The position numbers were made by a program, and so were the translations under genes. This document shows, one piece after another, positions 36,409-46,689 of a DNA stretch of 64,000 nt (position 1 is its first letter; each line of letters opens with the position of its first letter). Source of the stretch: Galerina marginata (Eukaryota > Basidiomycota > Agaricomycetes > Agaricales > Galerinaceae); NCBI GenBank assembly GCA_023014335.1, contig JAECYW010000003.1:2232001-2296000 (forward strand), written 5' to 3'. The notes beneath the pieces are model-generated. The model was not told the origin of the DNA and made no database searches. It worked only from the letters and a program-made list of their open reading frames with translations.

Positions 36409-36793
36409 TTACAAGTTCTTACGTAGTAAAAGAACTTGTTTTCCGGCCTGCATAGCAGGCAGAAAACATTCCTAACGCAATGGTTGGAAATTCTCCCACT
36501 GCTATAGTGACCCTGCATGGTTTCTGTATCTCAGCCATTACTGGGCCAATTTTTATGATCTTGGTATCAAAAAATTCGTAAAAATCAGGGCCTTCCTGGT
36601 CACGTGACCAGGCACAATTAGGCTTGCTAGAATTGCCTCATTTTTCTGCTTTTTTTGAGTATAAGATCATCCAAATCGGTTCAGATTTGAGCGGACTATG
36701 CATTATTTACTTATTTAACCTGTATTTATAGTCGGACTCACCTTGAAAGTAAGAACTTGTTTTTGCCATGCGCAGCAATGGCCTCTAACCAAG
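33730..36793 (-). mobile_element. Helentron-like element E3 (family 1), inserted in the SET gene
   Basis: Minus strand: 3' hairpin end at 33,730 (TTACAAGTTC) and 5' end at 36,793 (..CTAACCAAG). Host after removal reads GTTTA/TTGCTATT, matching GTTTGTTGCC of the intact gene with no lost or duplicated base. The 385-bp head lies at 36,409-36,793 and is followed (leftwards) by three 893-bp units. Confidence 0.82.
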
Positions 36794-37490
36794 TTGCTAT
36801 TCGAAACACATATGCTTTTACCATTATGGCAACAAAGAATATCAAAGCCAAGGAAGAAATCTTGCTTTGCTATGGGGTTGACTACTTCAAGGAGAATGGA
36901 GCTGAATGCTTATGTGAAGATTGCAGGGAAATACCAGATGAGGAGGAGGAGGCAGAAGCATCTAAGAAGGATGAAGGTCAGATTAACATTGAGGAGAGAG
37001 ACAAAGCCAAAAAGAACAAAAGAGCAAAACAAAAAGAGAATCGCAAGCTGGGACCAAATTAATATACCATCTGCTGTATTGACACTTTTATGACCTCTTT
37101 GTATGTTTTTATAACTCTGAAATTCAGTCAAATTTTGCCATTCTGATACTGAGAGCAAAGAACACAAAATATATTGACATGCAGACATTTTACAAGCGGT
37201 GATTCAAGAGCCATTTGATGAGATATATACAAGCAAGTATTGCGTGGCATGTGATGAGATGCAGAGAGAATACAAGTATGTGACAAGAGTGAGTTGAACA
37301 TTGTTAGTTGAATAACAATGAAAACATGCGAATGACAAGAAAGACTCAATAAAGCTCTGATAACCTTTGTCTCAACATATCAAACAAGGGATCATCATGC
37401 CACATAGATCGAGGGAAGTCATAGATCCTTCTACCTGATAAAACCCTATTAATTAATATGTTTTTTTAAAAGTATAAAAGATCATTGCAC

Positions 37491-40161
37491 TTACGCCTTG
37501 GGTGTCGCCAAAACCACAGCCCAACAGATGTTGGTTCCAATTGTCAGCTCATCCGGGGACTTCTGGGAGTTATAACCCAAAGTTGTATATCCAACAAGAG
37601 TCAAAGATCCAGTTGGAATATCTCCTGGAAAGACAGGAAGAGTTTCGGCAACCTTGCGTAGACCTTTTGGAAGATCAATCTGAAGAGATCTCCCATCCAA
37701 GATAGGAACTGGTTATAAAAAAGTTAATATCTTTAAAAACAAGATATCAATGAGAAACTCACTGGTCTCATCACAGGTATATCCCAGCTTCCACTTTGAA
37801 TTTTTGAATTGAGCCTGCTGTGCATTGGCAGGACTCAACTTCTTGGTGCCCATAGGACGAGAAGGACCGGCGCGGCCATATGAATCTATTAGCAACATTA
37901 TTGAGATGAATAAATGATTAAAGTCAAATAAACATACTTTGAGCTTTATTATTGGAGCTTCCGGGGCGGGATGAAAAAGACCAGCGATTGTTGGACATCA
38001 GGGTTTTGATACCAGGTACCTTGTAAACCAAGCAGAGAGTGGCAACCAATCTTTCATATTCCATAGTCTGAATTACGCCCGTTAGAATCTTGTACGATGA
38101 ACCGTTAATATCCTTGGCATGACGAGTGTAGTCTTCATCAACACATATAAGACTGAGACAGAGAGCCGGAGTTTTCTGGTTTCGTAAGGTGATCAAAGGA
38201 TAGATGGATCCAGTGTCCGGTTTCTTGGCGATAAGGTCACAAGGTTCAATCCTAGACAAGTTGACGGTGCTTGTGCCTGTGTCCGAAACAAAAGTGAACA
38301 AATCCAGCAAGTACCTATCAGAATAAAGTTAAAACAGAATATCAAAATAGAATAGAACAGTTTACTTCTTGCTAGTCTTTGTCAAATTTGGCAGCAGTTC
38401 TCACTGGGAACACGACACCGTATTTAGTTACAAAATATGATAAAGAATACGGTAAAAATAGTCAACGTACATTAAGCATAATTGACAATCGGAATATGGT
38501 ATGAATTACGTAGAATAGTTCTTTGTCATATTTTTTCTCCTCTATTGATTTCACTTCAAAGAAAAAATATGACAAAGAAGGATTCTATACGTATTTGGTT
38601 CGCTAACTATGCTTAAAGTACATTGACTATTTTTAACATATTCTTTACCATATTTTACAGCTAAATACGGTGTCATGCTCCCAGTGTCTGAGACATACAT
38701 CATAGGCTCCGGTGCTTCACCTGCAGGAAGATATCGATTGTTGGTGTATCCACTGAAATATTGTTAGTCAATTAGCTATAGGCAGTAAATAAATAGATAG
38801 ATACCTAGGCAATTTGGGAAGATCCTTGTAAGTTTTGGCGAGGAAGACATCAACCAAGTCTTTATCATAAATCTGGCATTTCCGTAACTTGGGACGACTG
38901 TATATATATAGTATCAGGCAATAAAATTGATTAATCGACAGAAATGCATACCTTTCAAGAGGATCTTTAGTGATCAAATCCTCCAGATAAACACCAGTAT
39001 CTTTCAAATCATCTTTTCTCTTAGCAAAAGATTTTTCTTCTTTCAATTTAGCCTCCTTTGCCTTTTTTCTATAAGCCAGAAAAAGTCAATAAAGTAAACA
39101 TATTAAAAATAAGGAACATACATGGCAGTGTTGAGAATTTTTTGACGTTGAGGATTGTTACTAAAAAAACTGGATTAAATAATATTCTGAAGAAAATACA
39201 CCATACACACCTAGTCTTAGCCTTTCCTTTGGACTTACTCAAAGGAAGCTCATCATCCTCTGAGCTATTATCCTCCTCCCTAAGAAAAGGAAAACAGAAA
39301 AGGGAAATTAGCTTAAAGTCAAAAAGAAAAAAAAAAAAAAAACATACGCTTCATCATCTATGAAATTAGCATCAGAATCTTGTTCATCATCTTCCTCCTC
39401 TTCATCTTCTGCCTCTTCTTCATCTTCTGCTTCCTCTTCATCTTCCTCTGCAACTTCAGCATCATCACTATCAAAAACCTCCTCTTCACTGATGATATCA
39501 GATTCTGATTCAGTCTCTTCCTTAATCGCCTTGGTAGTCTTTTTCTTTGTTTGAATCAAAACAATAGGCGATTTGAGTTTCAAATTTTTGGCAGAAGACT
39601 TCATCGTAGGAGTGTTGGGAGGCTTTGACTGTGAAGTATGACGAGGTTTTTTTGGTGACTTCTGTTCAGGACTAAAATAGCCTTTAATATATAAAGTTCA
39701 TAAAAATGAAAACCAAAATACCTTGGAGTAAATGCAGCAGTGTCAATGTTTTTCTTCTTAGACTTGGAGCTGATTAATAAAGTAATTAATAAAAGAGGCA
39801 AAATATCTGAACTAACTACTCACAGGCTTCCTGCAGTTGCTTGAGGAGGCCCTACTCTCTGAGACCTTCTCGGAGTAACCCTAGAAAACTGTATTAGTGT
39901 CATAATATCTTAACATGGATAAAGAAGCAAAAAAGCACGGAGGTGGGGGCTGATCCGATCTGCAATGAAAGTTTAGCTTCAAAAAAGTAAAATACAACAA
40001 GCAGAACATACAAAGAGGCAGCATCAGAGGTTTCATTTTCACTTGCACTATAATAATACCAATAACTTTCAGCATATATCAAAGAAGAACAGATAATTCA
40101 ATATCTACCTGTGATTTTCCTCTGAAGAGGAGTCTTGTTTGACTTTTCTTTTAGGTGGCAT
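37491..40161 (-). pseudogene. Cassette A gene 3: acidic lysine-rich protein, interrupted by a CACTG element
   Basis: Minus strand, ATG at 40,161 (MPPKRKVKQDSSSEEN), stop at 37,491; many small exons matching the intact copy at 56,285-58,654. Order: basic N-terminus, VTPRRSQRV, Lys-rich KKKTTKAIKEET, a long Glu/Asp run, a Lys-rich segment, then a conserved C-terminal region (SRIEPCDLIAKKPDTGSIYP, DGRSLQIDLPKGL, TNICWAVVLATP). A 285-bp element at 38,402-38,686 lies in an exon and brings a stop. No known domain. Function unknown; the charge pattern suggests a nuclear chromatin or nucleic-acid partner (inference). Confidence 0.75.
38402..38686. mobile_element. 285-bp CACTG-ended MITE with 3-bp target duplication TCT
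   Basis: Ends CACTGGGAACACGACACC.. and, complemented, CACTGGGAGCATGACACC..; the inverted repeats extend at least 45 bp (..CCGTATTTAG..AAAATATG..AAAGAATA). Flanked by TCT on both sides. The intact gene copy (57,735-57,745) shows the empty site. TIR start and 3-bp duplication fit a non-autonomous CACTA/EnSpm element. Confidence 0.82.
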
Positions 40162-40820
40162 AATGGGTGTAGTGTATATGAGAGTAAAGATTTGAGGGAA
40201 GACGACTGGATAGACAGAAAGAAATCTGTGGCTTCTTATACCTCTCAGACTTCCCCAAAGGATTTCGGATCACACAAAAGATCCGATTTTTTAGGAGTAG
40301 AATGGATTTACATTTCAGATCAATTCTGGCAGGTTACGTACAAATATATATTGAGCCCCTATAAAAAAAAGCTTCTGAATGACATAGAAATTAAGAACCG
40401 CCAAATTCTAACTGTGGGGACCCTGACAGGTTAGCTGGAAACCAGATCACCGTCTATTTAGTTATAGAAAAGAAGATCCGATTTGATAATGCCAAGATGT
40501 AAAAACAGGGTTCTAGATTCTTTTCTGGTCAGCAGACCTAACACATTTCCGGTCCGACTCCAAAGTTCCTAGCAACTGAATGGGAAAATTTCAAGTCTAT
40601 ATTGAAATAAAAAAGAATATAGCGCCATTTCTAAAGGTACACCGTCAAGGGTCCACAAGACTAGATTGATCCAACACCTAAAAAGGAAGTGACAAAGCTT
40701 TTTTTTTTTCGAGCATAGGAGAATTTGATTGATCGATCATAGAAGTGGAATATGCTTTAAAAGCGAGCAAAAAAATTTGTGAAAGTATTCCTTCTTTCTC
40801 CAACCTATTGACAAAGCACT
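40162..40820. promoter_or_regulatory. Divergent promoter between cassette A genes 3 and 4
   Basis: 659 bp between two starts pointing outward; the intact cassette has 657 bp in the same place. Contains CGGATC and AGATCCG near 40,265-40,290 and AGATCCGATTTGATAAT near 40,474, a motif also dense upstream of gene 5. Confidence 0.55.
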
Positions 40821-42420
40821 ATGGATCAATTCTATGATATGAAAGCTACCGGTTAGTCAAACTTTCATAGTTTTTTCTCTTATTAACGAGATTTTAGAAA
40901 GTAAAGTGGAAAGACTTGCGGAAAGCCAGGTACATAAAAGGAAGCAGTTATGTCATTTTAATGCGGTATGTAACCATGTATGTCTTTTAAAATGACAAAT
41001 GTGACTGAAACAATACTAGACAGACGGCATTAAGAATCAGGTCCAAGTCACTCCAGTGGAGCAAAATAGAAGCTGGAAACTTATCCGTAATATGACCACT
41101 GAAGACGCTGAAGAAGTGGTACTTGGTGTGGGCCATTGCTTCGCATGGCATAGATGAGTCCTTTTCAATTTCAAAAGTTAAAATTTTCAAAATTTAGAAT
41201 TGATTTTAAATTTTCTAATCATTATTTTTTTAAGTAGCATTCATGATTACAAGTTATTAAAATATAAAGTACTTTTTTGGATTTTTATTTAACTACTGCC
41301 TTCCTTATTGAGAAAAAAACTCAAAAAAAACTCAAAAAAACCTGGTGCTTTTGTGATTTTTGGACTTAAAAGGTCAATATCTCAGGAATGAAAATAGCAA
41401 GTCACATGATTTTTTCAGATTTATAGTCAAAGGACCTAAATCTATTATTTGATCAAAAATTTCTTTTTTGGGAAATTTTTTTCCGCGGTGTTGAATGATC
41501 AATGAATGAATGAATCAATGAAAATTTCAACTAAGTTCTGGGTTTATAAAGAATGAGTCTTTGATAAATCAAAGGACTCATAATTGCGTGTTCAAGGTGT
41601 ATTAAGCCAGAAGTCACTTCCACCTATATCGCAGCCATTTAATATGTAAGTCAGAAAAGTTGTCAAAAACACTAAAGAGCCACCCAATGTTAAATATAAT
41701 ATACACACAGTGAACCTAAACAACGACATTTTATGCGGCAATCAGTAACACTCACTGGACTGGGCAGCACACTTTTCTATCAGGCTATACAAAATGCTCA
41801 AGAAATTCACCAGATATTCTCACGCACCTTTCCACAAGGCGCTCTCGAGGATTGGAATTCTGCTTCTTTTGAAGGCTATCCAGCTATTGACATGAACAAC
41901 CGCTTTTTCACACTTCGCAAACATGCAATCACGGATGAAATATTACCTTTCTCAAATGAAGTCGATCCACATGGAATCCTTGCTGCTGCTATGGATATTG
42001 ATGAACAGTTTGTTCATACTACAGAAAATGAAGTTGAGTACTATGAACTCCTTGATGATCGTGAACAAGAAACCAAGTAAGTTTCTGTTCTGATTACACC
42101 TTTTAAGATCTTTAGTAATAATCATGCAGGTATCAACAAGTCAATCCTATAAAGTTCCGGTGTGGAGATATCGTTGAAGCCCAACTTTCCTTTATCTGTA
42201 TCCAAATGAAGAATGCAAAATATAGGATGTTGACGGTTCTTCGGGCAATTACCATTTTGGACACCTCATCTTTAAGGGTGCGTATTGAGTTATTAAGCTT
42301 GTGATGATTAGACTCTGATGTAACTTGACTTTAGGAAGCTGCCATAATACGCAATCGAACTAAAAACCAGACAATCAGGCAGGTTTCTTTAAAAAGAAAG
42401 GTTGGATATGCCACAGATGA
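40821..42420 (+). pseudogene. Cassette A gene 4: FRxGDIVEAQ protein, disrupted and missing its tail
   Basis: Exons 40821-40851, 41024-41121 + 41584-41645, 41711-42076, 42130-42277 and 42335-42420. The second exon is split by a family 3 element (41,122-41,583). The last exon is cut at 42,420 by E4, and its remaining 49 bases lie inverted at 46,641-46,689. Motifs: VTLTGLGSTLF, a DPHGILAAAM/VHTTENEVEYYEL block, FRCGDIVEAQLSF and MLTVLRAITILDTSS. This pattern resembles a hypothetical-protein family I know from agaricomycete genomes. Function unknown. Compare the intact copy at 54,446-55,627. Confidence 0.8.
41122..41583 (+). mobile_element. Helentron-like family 3 element (462 bp), inserted in gene 4
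   Basis: Starts CTTGGTGTGGGCCATTGC after host A at 41,121, with box GCCATTGCTTCGCATGGC and GATGAGTCCTTTTC. Ends in hairpin ATGAGTC..GGACTCAT then AA. Removal gives E-E-V-V-L-R-V-Q-G-V-L-S, identical to the intact gene 4. The 5' end is clearly related to family 1, while the hairpin stem differs. Confidence 0.85.
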
Positions 42421-43694
42421 CTTGGTCAGAGGCCATTGCTGCGCATGGCAAAAACAAGTTCTTACTTTCAAGGTAAGTCCGACTATAAATAAAGGTTAAA
42501 TAAGTAAATAAGGCATAGTCCGCTCAAATCTGAAGCTATTGGGATGATCTTATACTCAAAAAAAGCAGAAAAATGAGGCGGATCTAACAAGCCTAAAATG
42601 GCCTGGTCACGTGACCAGGAAGGCCCTGATTTTTACGAATTTTTTGATACCAAAATCATCAAAATTGGCTGAGTAATGGCTGAGATACAGAAACCATGCA
42701 GGGTCACTGTATGAGTGGGAGAATTTCCAACCATTGCATTAGGAATGTTTTCTGCCTGCTATGCAGGCCGGAAAACAAGTTCTTTTACTACGTAAGAACT
42801 TGTAACAAGATTAATTATTAGACTACAATAAGAAACTTATAAGAAGATTAATTTATACGTCGCTTAGTTTTTATCAGATTGCCTTGAAACAAAATGTGTA
42901 ATTATCAGAAAAATCAGGGCTAAAAGATGGTGTCACATGCGTATTGTCACATCTTTATGTGACTTACCAAATGCGGTATATTGTTGAAAACACAGTAGAT
43001 AAGCTATATTGAGAGATTTTAAAGGCATTAAAATAAAATAAAAATACTGATAATGTTTTTTACCTAAGAGATGGTCTGTGCACACATATCACATGACATA
43101 TCCCTGAGAATATTTTGGTCTAACTTGGTGCATCAACTGATTCCAAGGCAATTGCACAGAGTTCTGTTGTGAGTTTGATTATGTAAGCATCTATTACATC
43201 ATATTGAAGCTATTTGGTCATGTTTTGCATTGTTTGGTATGCCTTTTATGGGTTATCCAGTCAGTTTAACACCAATTTTGCGATTTTCACTGAGTTAAGC
43301 TGGCTGTTTGCCAGATTTAGACACCATGACATCATTGCAAAACATATGTAAATATTTGTACATTATTTTAGATTGGTCTGGGCAACATATTTTAGCATAT
43401 CTAGCTCACTGAAATCTGCTTCAAGTGTAAATTGACACAAATTTGCGCTTTTTGGGTTGTGTGAACAAGTCACATGACCTAATTGACCCTGGATACACAT
43501 GCCACATGAAAGCCCTGATTTTTACGAATTTTTTGATACCAAGATCATCAAAATTGGCCCAGTAATGGCTGAGATACAGAAACCATGCAGGGTCACTATA
43601 GCAGTGGGAGAATTTCCATTGGTTTTGTTAGGAACCATTTCTGCCTGCTATGCAGGCCGGAAAACAAGTTCTTTTACTACGTAAGAACTTGTAA
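42421..43694 (+). mobile_element. Helentron-like element E4 (family 1), left member of an inverted pair
   Basis: 1,274 bp: head to 42,805, then one 889-bp unit. The left junction GATGA/CTTGG lies in the last exon of gene 4. The matching right host side (AGTTGTAGAAGC) is not adjacent but at 46,689 read backwards, beside E5. Confidence 0.85.
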
Positions 43695-44014
43695 TTAAAG
43701 TTCTGCTTTGCTTGAACATTGTACTGTACCTAAAGTCCTATGTATTTTATTCATCAAGAGTCAATAATATATCACTCTTACACCTATATCTTTTTAACCA
43801 ACATAGCCTCTTGGGGGCCCCCCTGAGCTTTAGCGAAGGTGGGGTGGCTACAGGGGGGCCCCCAAGAGGCTATGTTGGTTAAAAAGATATAGGTGTAAGA
43901 GTGATATATTATTGACTCTTGATGAATAAAATACATAGGATGCTTAATACAGTACAACGTCATGTCAAACTTAACTTAAATCTATTAGAAATGTATTTCA
44001 ACTGTTGTAGCTCA
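43695..44014. mobile_element. Palindromic foldback element with a shared 46-bp core
   Basis: Long inverted arms (for example TAACCAACATAGCCTCTTGG and its complement, ATATATCACTCTTACACC and its complement) surround a core containing CCTGAGCTTTAGCGAAGGTG. The outer right arm continues to TCTATTAGAAATGTATTTC at 43,981; its partner lies beyond E5 at 47,964, separated by the inversion. The same core sits at the centre of another palindrome at 51,119-51,845. Confidence 0.75.
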
Positions 44015-44201
44015 GTGAAGAAAGTGTATACTCATAAACTCAGGAGAAAATCTCTGTGGATATAATAAATAACATGTAGATTCTTCTATATACATCACAT
44101 TTCTATATACATATCTATACATACGTCAGCTCTATTTACATACATGATAAGATTAATCGTCGGCTGCAGCAAATATCTATCAATAGCAAGTTTACTCAAA
44201 T

Positions 44202-46175
44202 TTAGTTATAGAAATTACGCTGATAACTTACAAATCCAGATGGCCTCCCTGCTTGTGGTGCTCCACATACTCCAGCTCCAACTGTCCAGTATATAGTATC
44301 GAGCCGTGGTCGTATGTGGTTGAAATTGATGCCAGGCATAACATAACCCATATCACCTGCTGCTGGAACAATTTGGCATTTGAGGAAAGGCCAAAGAATA
44401 CATCCGCGATCTCCAATAACTCAAGGAGTCAGTGGACAGACTGGATCAATGCGGCATCGATGCTCAAGTGCCATGGTATTCCCACCCATTTCAATATTAT
44501 GAAGATCGCAAGTAGTGATGAATCCTCTATTGGCATATTTCCTTTGCAAGTTGGTTGAGATTTCTTCAGCTTCATGCCTTCCAAGGTAGGGATTGTTGCG
44601 GTTTTGGTCAAAGGCCATCCATGGATTGTTCAGAGAGATGCGGAAGTGAAGAAGTGCAGGGTAGGCAGAGAATAGACCTTTTGGAGTGATCGCATTCATC
44701 ATCGCGGTGGTTGGCTCATAGAAAATTGATTCCAGTGGAGAGTGTCCATTTTTGATAATGAGAATCCGGATTGTGTGTCCTGCATCCTTGTGGGAAAAGA
44801 TGATGCGGTCACAGATGACAGGATTATAAGAATGGAATCTGGTGTCAGGGATATAGAGAGTGTAGCCATGGAGGATTTTGGTTTGGAAGAGTCGGACTGC
44901 GTGGGTAGACATGACGATATCGAGATTATTGGAGTTGAAGCGCTGGTCTTTTGGAAGGAGGGGCTGAAGAGCAAAGGATCCAGTGATGATGGCCTGACAG
45001 TCTGCCAGAGCTGACATGAAAATATCCAGAGTGAATCCAAAATCCTCTAGCATGGATCCAATCAAGTTGCAGTTATACCGGTTTAAACAAAAAAGATGAC
45101 TTTTGCTGGTTTCAGCAAAAGATTGGCGATCATATGCAGAGAGATTGTCGAGTATTTTGTTCTGAATAACAGCTGGAAGAAAGAATGTTTTGCTGTGCTG
45201 AACAGCATATGTTACTTGGTTGACTGTTCATATAATCAGATATCAATAGTCAGATAAATAATAACACAAGCTTACTGATATTACCGCTTAGGATTCCAAC
45301 AGACTTGGCAAGAATCAGAATAAAAGCCTGGACATCTGGTCCTAGAACTTCTTCTTCTGCTAAAGCGATCAAATCAACAAGATTTTTGGAGTTTCCCCAT
45401 CTGTCCCAGAGAGTTTTTGATGCGTGTTTGAGTTCGTCTGATAGGTGAGGGATACTACTGTTGACCTCGAAGATGTTAGGTCTCTTGGTTACCCTGTCTT
45501 CACCAACAGGAATTGGTATAGTTGCGCCCAAGTTAATGTCGAGACAAGCTGCAGCTTGGCGAACCACGCAAATGGCATGACGACGAGATTCTTCATTTTT
45601 CATGGATTGGTTGACAATAGATTGAACTGTGCCTTTCCACAACAACTTGAGAGCATCGCAATTGAACTTTCCTAGTGGAAGATTATTGGAAATGAAGCGT
45701 TCTAGATGGAGCTCTCTAGCATCCTCTTCCAGAGGATACTCAAGTTCTTCAGACACTATGGTTAATTTTAATCAGTAAGTTATAAAGTTATATATAAGTT
45801 TGATTACTTACTATTTGTATCTTCTATTACAGTATTATTGGCCTCTGTATGAAAAGTATTGAGTCAATATTATTAACATAGTCATAAACTCTAGACATAC
45901 CTATAATCGAAACACCAGAGTTGTTGGCCTCTGTATGAAAAGTATTGAGTCAATATTATTGACATAGTCATAGACTCTAGACATACCTATAATCGGAACA
46001 CCAGAGTTGTTTGCCGTATCCACTTGATTGGTAGCTGTGGAGGCCTTGTGAATTCTAGCAGAGCGACGACGGTAAGGTGTTTCTATTATTTAAAAGATTA
46101 GCTTTATAACAATTTTGAATTCAAATATAACCCACCAGCATGAGTGGCTTGCTTTTTAGTTTGACTTTTGGCCAT
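44202..46175 (-). CDS. Cassette A gene 5: F-box-like protein
   Basis: Minus strand, ATG at 46,175 (MAKSQTKKQATHA), stop at 44,202; exons follow the copy at 52,071-53,955. A large exon starts SEELEYPLEEDARELHLERF and includes NIFEVNSSIPHLSDELKHAS. The last exon starts with an F-box-like segment (FLPAVIQNKILDNLSAYD, then RQSFAETSK). It continues with a long conserved C-terminal region (CQAIITGSFALQPL, SIFYEPTTAMMNAITPKGLF). No stop or frameshift noticed, so the frame may be intact, but the gene lies in an inverted segment. F-box proteins recruit substrates to SCF ubiquitin ligases; that role is only suggested here. Confidence 0.72.
45836..46012 (-). repeat. 86-bp tandem duplication of a small exon and intron in gene 5
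   Basis: The block GCCTCTGTATGAAAAG..CACCAGAGTTGTT occurs at about 45,841 and again 86 bp later, with few differences. The corresponding part of the other copy (about 53,710-53,800) has it once. Confidence 0.8.
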
Positions 46176-46329
46176 AGTGACGATAACAGGAAGAATAGAG
46201 AATATTTAGCTAGAGAGTACGAGTGGAGGAGAAAGGAAAGGAACTGAAGAAATTGGACGAAGTTGAACCAGATTATATATTGTATCGGCTAGTCTTCCCT
46301 GAAGCAGTGACAGACTCTTTTGCGGCAAG

Positions 46330-46520
46330 CTCCAGAAGATCCGCAAGATCCGTAACCTCTTCTGAGTGCATAAGATCCGCAACTCTATTCAATACTGAAG
46401 ATTTGTAAGCCCTATTCAATACTGAAGATTTGTAAGCCCTATTAAATACACAAGATCCGTAAGCTTATGCAAGATCCGTTTACACAAGATCCGTAACCTT
46501 ACACAAGACAAGACCCTTGC
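46330..46520 (-). promoter_or_regulatory. AGATCCG motif cluster upstream of gene 5 (copy A)
   Basis: AAGATCCGTAA, AAGATCCGCAA and near variants occur about six times in 190 bp, between the ends of genes 4 and 5. A counterpart cluster lies at 54,090-54,260. It could be a binding-site array or a short degenerate satellite. Confidence 0.55.
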
Positions 46521-46640
46521 TTAATAGCGTATGCGGTCCATCCGGTCACAAATTTGCTATAAGATTATCCAACTTGTTAAATCTTTTATTAATATATTTA
46601 TATTGAATAAAGAAACTGCTATTAGAGTATCATGAAATAT

Positions 46641-46689
46641 CTAATCTTTCAGTTTCATACGGCTCAGTCTATCGCGTGCTTCTACAACT
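46641..46689 (-). pseudogene. Displaced, inverted 3' end of cassette A gene 4
   Basis: On the minus strand it reads (E)VVEARDRLSRMKLKD-stop, which continues the exon broken at 42,420 exactly (GATGA + AGTTG) and matches the intact gene 4 end at 54,446-54,494. Confidence 0.88.

Larger units (their letters stand above)
32922..37062 (+). pseudogene. Cassette A gene 2: SET-domain protein, interrupted by E3
   Basis: Exons 32922-33325, 33377-33674 and 33726-33729 + 36794-37062, the last being split by E3 (33730-36793). Sequence before the insertion includes HLKVKPLGHAKQKGVAIYA, RFINHRCVSYNVE (SET substrate/cofactor motif, canonical NHSC..N). Sequence after it includes EEILLCYGVDYF and CLCEDC (post-SET-like Cys cluster). 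The start agrees with the intact copy (MADSAVASTSH). The insertion falls 4 nt into exon 3 and destroys the C-terminal half of the SET domain unless spliced out. Role: probable lysine methyltransferase by family. Confidence 0.85.

Noticed and set aside
39360..39554. Plus-strand serine-rich ORF, and its counterpart at 56,806-57,069
   Set aside because: Antisense shadow of the Glu/Asp-rich segment of gene 3.
40852..41023. An extra coding exon (LESKVERLAESQ..) inside gene 4 intron 1
   Set aside because: It fits neither neighbouring phase in either copy and the copies differ by 2 nt; the direct exon 1 to exon 2 join is phase-consistent. An alternative exon cannot be fully excluded.
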